From positions 13,695,060-13,759,059 of the forward strand of contig OX442314.1 of the NCBI GenBank assembly GCA_949358305.1: a stretch of 64,000 nucleotides of DNA, in the 5' to 3' direction. The stretch is from Strigamia acuminata. Lineage: Eukaryota; Arthropoda; Chilopoda; Geophilomorpha; Linotaeniidae. The translations under genes were made by a program, and so were the position numbers. How positions within the stretch are numbered: the first letter of the stretch is position 1; every line of letters begins with the position of its first letter. Shown piece after piece: positions 12,241-24,400 of this stretch. The notes beneath the pieces are model-generated. The model was not told the origin of the DNA, did no database searches, and worked only from the letters and a program-made list of their open reading frames with translations.

Positions 12241-13040
12241 TCCACTTACACGGGGACCATCCTCTATTTTTCTCTTTTTACCCTCCCTTTTCGAGCAACG
12301 AAGAATCGCCATTAATGATGCATGTCAGTTTTATTGATTAACTATAACAGGGGAAGGACTGTGCCAATGTTTGAACAAAGGGGAGATAAAGAACATACAC
12401 AAAACCAACCCCCACTTTTATAATTGTACATTGAAAGCTGACAGCTTTTCATATATTTTAATTCTTTATTTATCTTAATCTTTATGTTATTATTTTGTGG
12501 ATTAATTGCTGTAAACAAGCGAGAGTGACTTATGTTAAGAGGATGAAAGTGGGGGAGAAATAGAAACAGAAATAAAAATACAAAAACAAACAAATAAGCA
12601 AATCGACAGATACCAGGAAAATGTGAGATAAAGACCACTTAGACCCGCAAGTAACCTCGACCATGGTGGGCAAAGGGAGTATTGACCAGACGCAAGAATA
12701 AAAGACAAGGTCAGGAGAGGGGCGAACGCTTCAAGTAATGGCTACTCTGTACATCTGAAACAAATTCACTCACCTTTTGGATCAATTCCACCAAACAGGT
12801 TAATTTCTCCAGGGCCAATTTACTTACAGGTAAACTCGAAAACAAACTTTCTCGTGTACGAATTCCTATCTTCAAAGTCAAACTAAAAACAGATATTCTA
12901 ACTGCTGTTTCCAATTGATTTTCATCAAACTTTGTAATTCATCTTTTATCAAATTTTATTTTGAACCGAAACTTCGACCTGGCTGCCGCAAGAAGTCAAT
13001 CTTTGGCGGCGTGACTCATTCACCGCCGTCGATTTAATTT
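12241..13040. other. Complex island with clustered TAAT and TGATTAA sites
   Basis: Near 12310-12350 the sequence carries CCATTAATGATG, TGTCAG and TTTTATTGATTAAC within 40 bases. This is a layout of homeodomain (TAAT, TTTATTG), TALE (TGTCA) and TGATTAA sites. At 12829-12835 the sequence TTACTTACAG/GTAAAC resembles a fused acceptor and donor. Frames on the minus strand have no domain. An enhancer is possible. Confidence 0.35.
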
Positions 13041-14260
13041 GTCAGATTTTCGAAAAATTTAAAAGTAAAAAAATAAAAAAAATAAAAAAAATATTTATCT
13101 CACTTTTCTAACCGCAAAAACTTTTCTTTTTCTTTTTTTTAACGGTCTGGGGTTGGGGGTTTGGGGTGGAAATCGACGGGGGTTGGAGAAGATCAAACAG
13201 ATTATCTCACAAAGTGCACGATCAATAAATAGACCGACATGGAGATAAATGTTGACTCATCCAGACCAACCAACAACCAAACTCAAACACTCATTTTAAA
13301 TCATCAAAATTATTTTTCTAAATTAATATATTTTTAAATAACACAATAACACAAAAAGAAAAAGAAAAAAAAAAGAAAATAAATTAGGAAGTGAAACTGA
13401 ATTGCTAAAATTTCATCGCGCTAACTTTCTGTAACTGAATATACAACACGGGATGTGTGAAAGTCGGTCTAATTCAATTAGATGTTCGCATCGCCCTTGT
13501 TGGATGAAATGCGAGCTGCTTATTGCCCATACTCCATTCCAATTTCTTACCTTCAAATTACCCCTTTCTCCATATCTAAAATTATCATTCTCAAAACTCT
13601 CTCATCCCGTTGTTAATTAATAAAACTAAGCTAACCGAACTTATTATTTCCCATTATTTTCCCGCCACCCAACAAAACGACCAATGTGTGTACATTGAGC
13701 TAATTTTACATGTCGATAAAGCTTAGAGCCGAGAATCTATTATCCATTAGTGCCTGGCACAGATTACCGTCACGATGACGCGGCCAAACTTGCACCGCCT
13801 TTTACAGAACAGGTCAAATCCTGCTTCATTAAAATTAAGTAGCAAAGACACACGAGTCGAGTTTGCTCAACACTGCCAAACCTCCTCTAAACGCTCGAGA
13901 AATAAACTTCAACCCTTTCATCCCCAGATGCAAAGAGCGACGCATGCATATTCCCGCCCTAATCGTGTGACTCTTCACATCTGCTCACAAACAAACTTGT
14001 AACGAATTTCCACCGATAAATTAATTTAAACAAAAATAAAAAAAATAAAAAAATTCCCAAAGAAAAATATTTTTCAAAGCAAAAATCCAAAACCAGTGGT
14101 CGCAATTCCAAGAAACCACTAAATCCAATCAACATAACTCCAAACAAACACGTCTCACGATATTTATTCGTCTCTTAAACATTTCCCCTAAGATGGTGGC
14201 CAACAAAAGAAACTCACAAACAGAAGACATAACCACTCGTATTTGCTGATGTCTTTGGCC
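13041..14260. other. A-rich and T-rich spacer with mixed sequence
   Basis: A-runs lie at 13063-13095, 13350-13385 and 14032-14055, with a T-run at 13125-13142 followed by a G-rich patch (13146-13190). Between 13680 and 13990 the sequence is more complex, but its frames on both strands carry no domain. Confidence 0.5.
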
Positions 14261-14980
14261 TTTATTGTGTCTAGGGGGAGTGATCACCCGTCCATGCTTT
14301 GCCGGCCTATCATCTAATGGGTGGCAAGATGGGTTTTCTGACATTCCCGATTTAGATGCCAGTCCATCTACACATCTTCACTGCCGGTGCGAAAAAGAGC
14401 ACTAGTGTTACCACCTGATGGACCCGACTCCACTGACCCACTCTTCCAATCGATACGCGTCATCAATGACCCCTGGACGACACTTTAGCTTTTCTCGTAC
14501 AGGTTTTACTGCTCGTTTGTCAAACTTGTAATTCGTATTTTGAATAAATTAAACGCACCTTTAGGTTTCTTACATTCGTAATCATAATTTGCAAAGCAAT
14601 TGAGCTAATTAAATTGTAAATAGTAATAGGAGGATCCTAAAAAAGGCCAGATCCCTTAAATAACTCGAGTGAAATATGCAGATGGAAGCAGAAATGTCTA
14701 TTTAATTCAAAACTTGAAATTACTGTTTTAAATTATGTAACTAACTAAATGATAAAATATGAAAGTCAAACCATAAATTCTACGACGGTAGACGAAACCA
14801 AAAATTCTCTGCAAGACTGGAATATTAAAACGGCTAATTTAGGCGTCTAAACCCACAAAATTAGCATCTGTTTGCGTAAATAAACAACACGGGCGTATCA
14901 TCTGCTTGTTTGTTTTACCCGACTTCACTTCTAACTTTGATTCTGAAAAGGGTCCCACGTAATTCAAAAACATATACAAT
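14261..14980. other. Small complex island and AT-rich flank
   Basis: The block 14261-14560 has mixed composition and CG dinucleotides, with GTCATCAATGACCCC as one near-palindromic site at about 14460. The rest is AT-rich. I recognise no gene. Confidence 0.45.
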
Positions 14981-14981
14981 A

Positions 14982-15020
14982 CAGTAACTCCTCGACCTAC
15001 GAACAAGTACGGTCTATCTT
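14982..15020 (+). mobile_element. Possible single Tigger-like transposon end
   Basis: The sequence TACAGTAACTCCTCGACCTA, followed by CGAAC, starts with TA/CAGT and reads like a terminal repeat of the pogo/Tigger class. I find no inverted partner nearby, so this may be a solo end or a chance match. Confidence 0.3.
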
Positions 15021-16565
15021 TTAATACCGGTACTGTTGTTGGGTAAGACGAGAGACCGAGTCAAGATTGATGCCACTGAATCTCAATGGATTTTTATGTC
15101 ACCTGGTAGATAAACTTAAAACAGCTAAACTGAAGGAAAGTTTTATTTGGCCACGACGTATTATCATTTTCAAACCAATAGCACGGAAAAATGCATTCTC
15201 GAGAAAAAAATTCATTTCTAAATACATTGCATGTAATTTCAATCAATTTCCTAACCATATTTGGTTAAAACAGATAAAAGCACTTTGGTTTGTTTTGTGC
15301 ATCAAGATATGATGCTACTGCCTTTCTTCCAAACAAGGAATGGCTCAAGATGTATGGACTTTGCACTCCACCTCCTCGTCCCCAACATACCTTTTGCAGC
15401 TTAATTTATATAATTATCAAGAGATGGAGGCAAGGCGATTTGGTTTGGCCGTCTCGAATGATTCATGCCACAACTAATGATGCCCTAATGGGAGGGTGTT
15501 ATCGAGGTGATGGGCCAGCCTCAGATACAAGAGAGTCCGGTGTAGCTCGAGACGCGAGGGTCAACCGCATCCAGAGAACAATCCATGTGCCATTCACTTT
15601 TTACACGCACAAAACAAACTCCCAACACACTAAAAACGCAACCAGCTCAAAGCATGAGCCGCGCTAAAGCGCTATAAATCAACACTACAACTTTTAATGC
15701 AGCTATTAATTAAACGCTGTTAAATTAGAAGCTCTCGTGATCCGGGATCAATAAATACGGCTGAGACACTAATCAAAAACCACTCCAGACGAACATCACA
15801 ATTCACATGCATTTTTTTTCTCCTTTCTACTTTTGTAATGTCCGAAGGAAACCTCGAGGGCCAACGTACACGACGATCAAAAGGGCGTAGAAGAAAAACA
15901 CAAGGGCTTAATAGATAATAAAATGTTCACTCTAATTTCCCAACCTTTCTCATGCAATTACCTCATTTCATTCCCACTCCCAGTTCTTATCACTGTTTTC
16001 TTTCTTCAGCCGTCATCACATGAGCCCCACGCGCAGACGACATATGGCACGACGGGTGGGTACGAATTTTGAATCCCTAAAACGAGTCATTCGCCATTTT
16101 TTTATTGAGTCATTTAGATATGAAGTGCCGTCACATGTGTACAATGTTATGGGGAAATGACATCGTTCATCAAGGACAAAACAGACGGCACTTGGTTCCC
16201 TCCCAATTGACTTAGCCAGTCATGAGGCTAAGTTGGAGTTTGTTTTTCATTGGTCTCTTAACTTTGGATAAAACTTTGACTAATTAAGGCGGGCGGAGTT
16301 CTGTTGCATGCCAAGCAGAACCGGTGCCTGGGGCAACAGACTGTGGACGTCATCGACAACAACATCCGACTTTGCGAGAGCAGTCGACCATCAACAAGAC
16401 AAACACTCTTTTTTTTTTCCTTTTAAATTTTATCGACCATTTCGATAGTGATTTAAGTTGAAAAACAGAATGGAGTTCAATTGGGAAGTTGAACATAGCA
16501 GTAAATGAATGAAATGTGTCAATATTTCAAAATCCTAAAAAAAAATAACTTTCTAGAATCACTAG
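15021..16565. other. Complex island (about 15.29-16.3 kb) in AT-rich DNA
   Basis: The block 15340-15660 has mixed sequence and a 125-codon + strand frame without a domain. From 15690 to 15790 there are TAATTAAAC and AATTAG sites suited to homeodomain proteins. A T-run lies at 15812. The block 15840-16380 is also non-repetitive. I favour regulatory DNA but cannot show it. Confidence 0.4.
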
Positions 16566-16851
16566 TACTACGTTTACATGCTCCGAATATTTCGAGTGGT
16601 GGAAAAATCCAATTGTTGTGTTTACATGCAGAAAATAATTCGTGATCACTTTTGGTGTTCGACCAATGTGGAAGTGCCGGAAGCGATGCGCGCATGCGCA
16701 ATAAAAATAGTTTGAGTTTACTCGAATTAAACAACCTTCTGCGAGGGATTATTCACTACTCGAATTATCCTTGTCATCCCTGTTTACATGACAGTTGTGC
16801 ACACGGAATATTTCATCTCACTGGAAATATTCCATGCATGTAAACATAGTA
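16566..16851. mobile_element. TACTACGTTTACATG-family MITE, copy 1
   Basis: The left end reads TACTACGTTTACATGC. The right end is its inverse, GCATGTAAACATAGTA, with one mismatch. The arms continue inward with related blocks (GAATATTTC, a second GTTTACATG, then AATTCG), giving imperfect inverted repeats of roughly 80 bases. A near-palindrome TGCGCGCATGCGCA sits in the centre (about 16687). It encodes nothing. I do not assign a superfamily because the target duplication is unclear. Confidence 0.75.
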
Positions 16852-18206
16852 TATGTGCATTCAAAGTTTCTATAAACGGAGTGAACACCAAAATCAGCCA
16901 TAAACAAGCAACAAAAACCGCTTTTACAACCAAATTCAAAATAGCAGCCACAAAAGTTAGACCGAGAGATCAATCTTACTGCTTTCAGGTGAAGCATTCA
17001 CCTCCTACAATGTGAGTAAAGGCCGATAAAGGCAAAATTGTGCTCAAACAAGTGAGTCACAATTCGTTAGTTGATTGAACTGATGGAATTTTTAATCTCC
17101 ATTTACTTGCAAGACCGAGCATGAGACCCAAAAATTACAAACTGGCCAAAAAACAAACACATTCCAAGTAAAGCAAGTTTTTGCTGTTTATAAAAACACC
17201 AAAAAAACCACAAAAACAGAAACTTTGAACGCACTGGAAGTCGCCTCACTTTTAATTTAATGTATCAAGAATTTTTTTCATCTCAAATATTGGAAAATTA
17301 TATTCTAATTCTGAATAACATTATCAATCTGCAAGTACGACTTCCTTCACAGTCAACGTCCGAGTTAGAGCAAAATCGATTAAGGATCTCGACCTCTAAC
17401 GAATTAAACATGACGCTAATCAATTGCACATCAGCCAACTGTTACCGCCAAACAATAAAAGAAAACAGCAAAGGAAAATGATCAATAGAAAAAAGATGAA
17501 AAGTCCAAATGGGATGGCTATAAACGCTTGAAAACCATACAAGGTCAGTTGGGATCCGTCACTGCTGGACCGCCACATCTTTCTAATCCTCTTTTCCTCT
17601 CTCTTTCACCCATTTCATTTCTCCCCTTTCCATTACCGGCCGATCCAGCTTATCTTCCACGATTCCTTTGGACGAACATGACCTCGTTGAATCGAGTCCC
17701 AGTATTTGACAAGCCAGTTTCAAAGAGAAACTTAAGTGCAAGTAGCCCGCATTAGGAGCTTCATCAACTTCACTATTTATCCACAAATAAATTCCATTCA
17801 GGAAATATAAACTGGGACAATTGTATTGAACTTCAACTCAAACGTGTCCGATTTAAAAGAACAAAGATAACGCCCGTTGCCATTGTAAATCAGCCTGGAA
17901 GACTGAAACTAACAAAATGGTCCAAGTGTTTAGGTATATAGGGTGCACATCTTAATTGTGATGATTATTCAAGTCATATGATCCAATTCAACATGTGCGA
18001 TGAGTAGAAAATCCCGATAGCCTCCTTATTAAAAAAAAAAAGCCTTAGACTACGACGTTGCTCTACTGTGAAAATCGGATTGTCATGTCAACCCAATTCC
18101 TGGAGTAGCATGACGACATGCAATGCGCCTCGTCTGACCTTTTCTCCCTCGTTCTTCAGATTATGTCTTGCAGAAGCAGGCAGTTTGTATTTTTTCGAGA
18201 AACATT
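16852..18206. other. Unassigned DNA
   Basis: No gene or repeat is recognisable. At about 16974-16995 the sequence ACTGCTTTCAG/GTGAAG resembles a splice acceptor, but I see no exon. The patch 17560-17700 is pyrimidine-rich on the + strand. Confidence 0.5.
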
Positions 18207-18450
18207 TACTACGTTTTCATGGTCACAGTTTTCCAGATAAGTGAAAAATTCAGATTTTATTTATCCGGATAACCGTGTGCGTTTACATGACGTTAGTTTT
18301 CTGGTAAACACGACATCATACGTGAATTACCCATAATGCATTTTGATTATCTGGAACAACAAAATGGTTGTCGATCTATTTCAGCCCTTAAACAAATCAA
18401 ATTCGCATTTTTTATATATCTAGATAACTGGGTTACATGTAAACATGGTA
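18207..18450. mobile_element. TACTACGTTTACATG-family MITE, copy 2
   Basis: The left end TACTACGTTTTCATGGTCAC pairs with the right end ACATGTAAACATGGTA read in reverse. Arms continue with CAGTTWTC..AGATA blocks. An internal GCGTTTACATGACG (about 18270) parallels the internal repeats of copy 1. The two members differ strongly in their centres, so they are not recent sisters. Confidence 0.7.
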
Positions 18451-19100
18451 AATGTCTTTAAATGATGAAAAAAAGTGTTTCTACAATTTCCTAAATCCTT
18501 TGTTAAAACTTACTTTAAATTTTTCTAAACTCTTAATGGTTAACCGAGCTGTCCAGCGGTCGAGTCCCATGAGTCTAAACCGAGAATTCACATAATTTTT
18601 TCCAAAAAATAAAGTGATAGCTTCATTTGCCACATTTAAAACACCAATTTTACATTTTAACTGTTTTAAAAAATATAAACAAATTTAAATGATTTTATGA
18701 ATGCACCTACAAGTACATCATTCTGTGTTTAAACGAGAACGGGTAAATACCATGTTGTTTATTCAGCCTAACCACTCGAGCTGACAATGCTCGCATTTGT
18801 ATAATCTGTAGAATCCATCATCAACTTCGACCGCTTCATTTTTATTGTCACCTTTCTAACGATAATTTATATTAGATTCACTTTCCAGTAATGATGGATT
18901 ACAATTTCCTCCGCATAAATCTTCATTGAAATTTAAAACATTTCAAAGCCAAACAATACACACCTAACTCGAAGCACAAAACTTAGTACACATTCCACGC
19001 ACTGAACATTCCAACTGACCATTAAAAAAAATACCATTAGGCAAGTGTTGCAAAGTTAACTTGTTGAGTCAATAAATTTATCCTTCATTTCACTTGGTAA
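18451..19100. other. AT-rich unassigned DNA
   Basis: I see no feature. A short stretch at 18555-18570 (GCGGTCGAGTCCCATG) resembles a tRNA B box, but no acceptor stem or A box is placed correctly. Confidence 0.5.
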
Positions 19101-19600
19101 TTTATCATTGACGACATGCGTTTGCAGCGTTTCGCAGTGCATAAGCCCATCTGAGATTTCATTTGTTCATCTCTCCTCACTCCTCCTCGCCCTTCTAATG
19201 GAAGCCATGATTGATGTTAGGCCTTATCATTGCCCCAGGGTCAGCGGCTATAGACTGAACGCCGCCTATGTATTACCGAGTTCATTCAATATCACTCCGC
19301 CGTACCTGTGTGAGCTAAAAAATGAAAAGCCGGAGGACACCTGTCAGCGAATCACGTGACACGCGCCGGAATCGATATCTAAAGCTCGTTCCTTAAAATT
19401 CGCAGTCGGGCAGAAGAGAATCAGAGAGAAGAAGAAAAAAAAACCTCTTTCATTCGAACAACTGAAAAGATAAAGGATGAAGGCGAACACGAGGTGGAGG
19501 AGGCCAACTTCATCTGCTTAATGGACTAAGAAAAGCGTTGAGCCACGTTTCTTTTGATTGTCAGCCGTTTCTAAAGCACCAATATGTACCAGAAAGAATC
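19101..19600. other. High-complexity non-coding island
   Basis: The sequence 19108-19370 is non-repetitive and one of the less AT-rich stretches. It has an 83-codon + strand frame from a TTG start, without a domain I recognise. A site CACCTGTCAGCG and an E-box CACGTGAC lie near 19337-19361. It could be a conserved regulatory element or a lone exon. Confidence 0.35.
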
Positions 19601-20430
19601 TCAAACCCAACAAGAAGAAAATTAAAGATAGAGGGAAAAAAGCTGATAAAAAAAATCCATTTCAATAAATTCACCAATTTCGCTCCTTCCAATTACTCGC
19701 GACTAATCAAAAAGCAGCAAGACCGTGACAAAACCTTTCTTCCACGAGAAAATTTAAAAAAATAAAATAAAAAAATAAAATAAAGAAAAAAAAATTGTGT
19801 AAAACTGTTATTTTCTTTCGGTTCGACGACAAAAACCGGGTGCTTCAACTGAAGTTCTGTACATTCATTACACTCATAAAAATCAACATTGTTAGCAAAC
19901 AACTCTGAGCCAAAACAGAAGCGACATAAACTAAAAAACAAAAACAAAAAACATTACACGTCCAATAAGGGACTAGTAATTGTTATTAATTTTCCAAACT
20001 TTTTTTCAGTATGGCATGGCTCGCACAAATATTCTATTTTCAAAAAATGGCGACCGATTTAGTCTGTTTCAGTTGCAGTGGGCAAGTGCGCAACATTTAA
20101 ACAATAAAACACGTTTATATACATGTTCAACACGCGCTTTTGAATGCACCTTGTAGTAAATTCAAATTAAGACACACAAAAAAGATTGTTAGACTTATAA
20201 TTAATGCAATAATTATGAAATTAACCCTAAGTGCATATTCAATCTGCACCCCCAGGAGTGGTTTCTCTCTCTTTTGGCAGACAGATGTGACGGAATATGA
20301 AAAAATACTTTTCTATCTTTACTGCCTATATGAAAACTAGAATCCACTTACCTCCACTCATTCATTGAACGCAATTTATGTTTATTGCAGCGCACTGGTC
20401 AAATAATCAATGTAGACCGAAATTGACTTT
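19601..20430. other. A-rich spacer
   Basis: AAAATA runs lie at 19755-19795. Near 20070 the sequence CAGTGGGCAAGTGCGCAACATTTAAACAA resembles one at 41949, suggesting a shared old repeat. At 20349 the minus strand has a full donor-like GAG/GTAAGT without an exon I can see. Confidence 0.45.
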
Positions 20431-21420
20431 CAATTGATTTTCAAATTGATTTTTCTGTGGAAATTGCCAACCAAGTCGTCATAAAGCCAATCCAATCCAA
20501 TCCGAACACAGAAATATTATCAAATGATAAGACTTCCAAGCTAAAATTAGGAATATCGCGCCGATCCATTGTGAACGAGTTGTCGCAAAACTCAAAGCCA
20601 AACACAAACAAACTATCGAGATTCATTTTTCTTGTGGTGGCAGAACATCTCTCGTCTCGACTAGCACAGCCAAATTAATTGAATTTGCCGACAAGGCCAC
20701 CGAGTGGCACTCTCACACATCAGACATCACATTCGAAGGCCTGAACCGACGCGTTGCAGGGTCAAATCAATGGTGTGTGCCAAAAGATGGCGAATGCCAA
20801 CACAAAACGGCAATGAGCCTGGTCTGCGCGAGATAAACCGTTCGCTTGGCCTTTGCCTTGTTTACGCCGAGGACACATCCCCGCAGATCCTTTTGCAGTC
20901 CAATAAGGACTTTGGCGTTGCCCCCCTCCCCAATTCTCTTTGAAAATAGTATTGAGGGGAAAAGAACGATTGATGCGGGGATAAAACGAGTAATGGAGGG
21001 GAGAGATCTTGTGTTGGGAATTGTGTTCACTTGTTATTGCGACTAGAAGAATAAATCTTGTCCCTATCCATTCCCGGAATAGTCGCGTACCTTAAATGGC
21101 AGCAAAGGGGCAAAGGGCAGCGTCTCCATTAGCTCTCGACCAACCATGACAAACCCCTTTCGACGAGGGAAATGCCGACCATGCGGCGTTACTCTAAAGG
21201 GGAAAGTGAAAGACTCGGAGCGCCCTGAGAAAGTGATAAAGGGTGAATGACAAGCAAAAGGCAAAGAACCCCGCTAGAGCGACAAATCTCATTTCGGTCT
21301 CGACTGACGTAATGACAGCTGCATCGGAAAACTGAAATTGCCATGAGCGAGCAGAACATTTTTCCTTATATGGAATTGGACCGATATTAAAAAAATGTTC
21401 GGGGGATTGCGGGTTTGCAA
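20431..21420. other. Large high-complexity island
   Basis: Nearly 1 kb of mixed, CG-containing, non-repetitive sequence. Frames on both strands of 60-87 codons overlap and carry no domain. No TATA or splice arrangement stands out. It is a candidate conserved non-coding block. Confidence 0.4.
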
Positions 21421-21890
21421 ACTAAATAAATAACACAATTATCAGTTTCGCGATCACGGCATTCAATTGACGCAATAACATAATATTGCTCCATTTCATG
21501 ACATTCTTAAATATTAATGTTAGCACATCAATAACACAAGTGACAAGTGCTCGTCCGCATTTTTCATTCAATATGCGAAGGTATTGACAATGACATTGCA
21601 TGCAAAGCTTGCTAAATGAAGTTGGAAATGAATTTAACAAATTAGACAAACGCATTTTAAAGCCCATCAACTGCACGTCTAATTAAACGAATCTAAAATA
21701 TGCACACCCATTTGCACACAATTTGTTCATGACGTGCGCCATATGGTTGCGTATACATACTTCCTTCTAACGAGGTTTCGCACCTACCCTCTCAATAAAA
21801 TATTCAATTTACTAAACTTATTACGAAAACATTAATAAATTTATACATTTCGACATCTTATCATTTCATTTTCATTCCTCAATTAAAATA
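21421..21890. other. AT-rich unassigned DNA
   Basis: Nothing recognisable. It ends in the TA target dinucleotide of the following MITE. Confidence 0.55.
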
Positions 21891-22019
21891 CAGTCAAAAC
21901 TCTATATAACGAATACCTAAAAATGGCTGGTTTGGTTGGCTGGCCATAGAACACCATGTTAAAAAATTTCAATATAACAAATTCTCGTTATAACGATTCG
22001 TTGTAAAGAGTTTCGACTG
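21891..22019 (+). mobile_element. Pogo/Tigger-like MITE, copy 1 (129 bp)
   Basis: The element starts CAGTCAAAACTC and ends GAGTTTCGACTG, with TA on both sides (21889-21890 and 22020-22021). The inside contains AATACCTAAAAATGGCTGG, then TGGCCATAGAACACCATG, then a TATAACAAATTCTCGTTATA inverted motif. The same order occurs at 33.2 kb. TA target sites and CAGT-type ends are typical of the pogo/Tigger branch of Tc1/mariner transposons. It encodes nothing and would need a transposase from elsewhere. Confidence 0.9.
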
Positions 22020-22021
22020 TA

Positions 22022-22550
22022 ATACACAAATTTACAAATTTACAAACAAACAAAACGCATAATAATAATAAAACTAAAAACTGCAATCCAGTTATCCTGG
22101 ATGTTCATAACATGTTGTCCATGCAGACACCTTCAGCCAAGGCTCTATGAGCCATTGATTGGATGTGCTGTCAGTAAACGAAGTTACATACTAACCCGAT
22201 ACGATAACCCCATCTTCCCAAGTGGCATCAATGGCACAGTTACTACATCGAGGTTTCACTTGACCCCTTACTTCGCCCCGTGGAGGTGGATGAGAGAGTG
22301 AAGCCGTTCCCGAAGGAATGGACAACGAGTCCAGAGACCTTCAATGTCGCTTTAGGGGCGAATGGTTCTTTGGGTCTTAGAAAGGTCTATTGGAAGCTAT
22401 CGCGTCTCCAGAACAAACAAGATATGTCATCCATTTTCCCGCCTCTCTCGTGTTAAGATCGAAAAGCAGCTTCGATGCCCATTTACCGCCTCCATACATC
22501 ACACTAAGTTTCCTTCAACGCTCTTACATCTCCCAAGAGCATTTGAAATA
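22022..22550. other. High-complexity island
   Basis: The block 22085-22530 is non-repetitive. A 66-codon + strand frame (22101-22301) and an 80-codon frame (22362-22604) overlap CG-containing sequence but show no domain. The second runs into an A-rich tract. I treat the block as candidate regulatory DNA. Confidence 0.4.
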
Positions 22551-23460
22551 AAAATCAAATTGAAAAAAAGAAATAAAAACCAAAAAAAAAAATTTATACT
22601 TTAATTTTTTTAAAAAAAAAAATAAAAACATTAATTATAAAGTAAAAATAAAAATCCGCTTTATTTCAAGCTTATCTCAAAATTCCTAATTAAGTGTGGA
22701 GGAAAAAATGCACTTCAAATTCCTCTTTTTATTACCCCATATAAGTGATTTTTCACATCAAAAAATAAAATACCGTGCGTGATTTAAAATGCAACTTTTT
22801 CAAGCTTATTACAAGTTACAACAAAGAAAAAAAATATATAAAAATATGGATGAGGCAGCCTTTTTAATTTATATGCATATCAGGGTCGGTCTGAGCGCGT
22901 TGCATTTTCCGCCACTATGAACATCACCATTGACTCATAGTCATCCATATATTCCTTTCATCCCACGATGAGCCCAGTGGGGCCAATTCTGGTCAAAAAA
23001 AGGGGAAGAAACCCAGCATGTATGTATTTTTTTATTATTCCATTTTAAAAAATAAAGAGAAAAAAAAATTTCTCAATAAAACGATGAAATGAGAATAAAA
23101 TAAAATTTCTCCCGCGAGACAGGACAGGGTTACGACGTGATAATAGAAAAAAAAATTGATAAAAACTCATATCGTGCTGGTATTTTATTTGAATAGCGGT
23201 TTCTATACAAACATCTTGTTTACAAATTAATTTTTTTTTACCTCAAGCTGTTTTTTTCAATGTAAAAAATATCGAAAAAAAATCATTTTTTATTATAATA
23301 AAAAAAACTTAAAAAAAAATTTTTTTTTCTCAAAATAAATTAAAAAATCAAAAATAAAATCCAGCCTGTTCCGTAATTCAATATAATTTCCCTTCCCCCA
23401 TATTAATCTCGGATCAACACCTTTGAGCAAACAGCATCAAATGCATTTAAAATTGTTCCG
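22551..23460. other. Low-complexity A/T-rich spacer
   Basis: Dense A-runs and T-runs at 22557-22650 and 23035-23345. At 22881 the sequence CAGGGTCGGTCTGAG resembles a hAT-type end but has no partner. Confidence 0.55.
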
Positions 23461-24400
23461 GAAGTGATTACGATTGTCACTATGGTTACCGAGATAGGGG
23501 AGAGAAAATACATGCAAAAAAAGATATTGATTGGTCAGCCAACCATCTCACCCACTCTAAAAACCCCTGCTGTAGACAAAACGGGCCGCCAGAAGGTTTC
23601 AGTTATGGGGGTTCTTTGGACAGCTGCAAATCCCATCTGTGGGCAAGCAATATCGCTAACCCCACTTTCCATTATCCGAACCATCTCCATCTCCATCTCC
23701 AAGGGACCATTATCGAAATAAATTTTCTGTATAATTTGGATAAAAATTGAGCACAATCCCATATCCATTCCATTCCCCTCGCGATCGCATCCCCCAAAAA
23801 TAGATTATTTTCTTTTCTCTTCATTCAGACAAGACGACAATAAATAAATTCAACTTTTCACAAACAGTATTAGACATGCAACCATCAAAAATTCACTTAA
23901 CATACCCATTCCGCCACCGAGTTTGCGAAAATTAATAACATGTGTTTGTATTCGCAGCTGTGCACCAGTTGAAAATACGCTCTTTGCAGCAATTTTGCCA
24001 AACTTCTAATTCAAACCGCCCTAGCAATTATTCCCAAATATTCCTCCCATTTATCACGACACACACCCATAGTTAAGTCAGACAAATTCGTCAAAAACTT
24101 AACCACACACGTATAATCGCGAGTTATAATGACGCGAGACCAAAATGCAACTTTCTCCCCCGTAGGGAGTCTCCTCTCCCTCAACCCTCGACGCACTGTG
24201 AGTGCAATTTTCCTTGCTGCAGTGCTGCCTTATTTGTCTGCCAAATGAGACATCTGGTAATCCCAATTTAAAATGCAAGATTGATTTTTAAAATTTTTTC
24301 TTCCACATCTAATGAGATTCCTTCTTGAGTTCATATTTTTTTCTCCCCCTTCAAAACTGTTTGCCCCTTAAACTTCTCATTTGCTACATTTGCATGGAAT
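23461..24400. other. Modest complex island
   Basis: Mixed sequence with a short (CATCTC)n tract at 23681-23700. A 61-codon minus-strand frame at 24011-24196 and frames near 23464-23768 have no domain. Confidence 0.4.

Noticed and set aside
18540-18600. tRNA-like B box (GGTCGAGTCCC)
   Set aside because: No matching acceptor stem, A box or anticodon arm could be placed upstream.
22881-22900. CAGGGTCGGTCTGAG as a hAT end
   Set aside because: No inverse partner or target duplication was seen, and the match to other hAT-like ends is weak.
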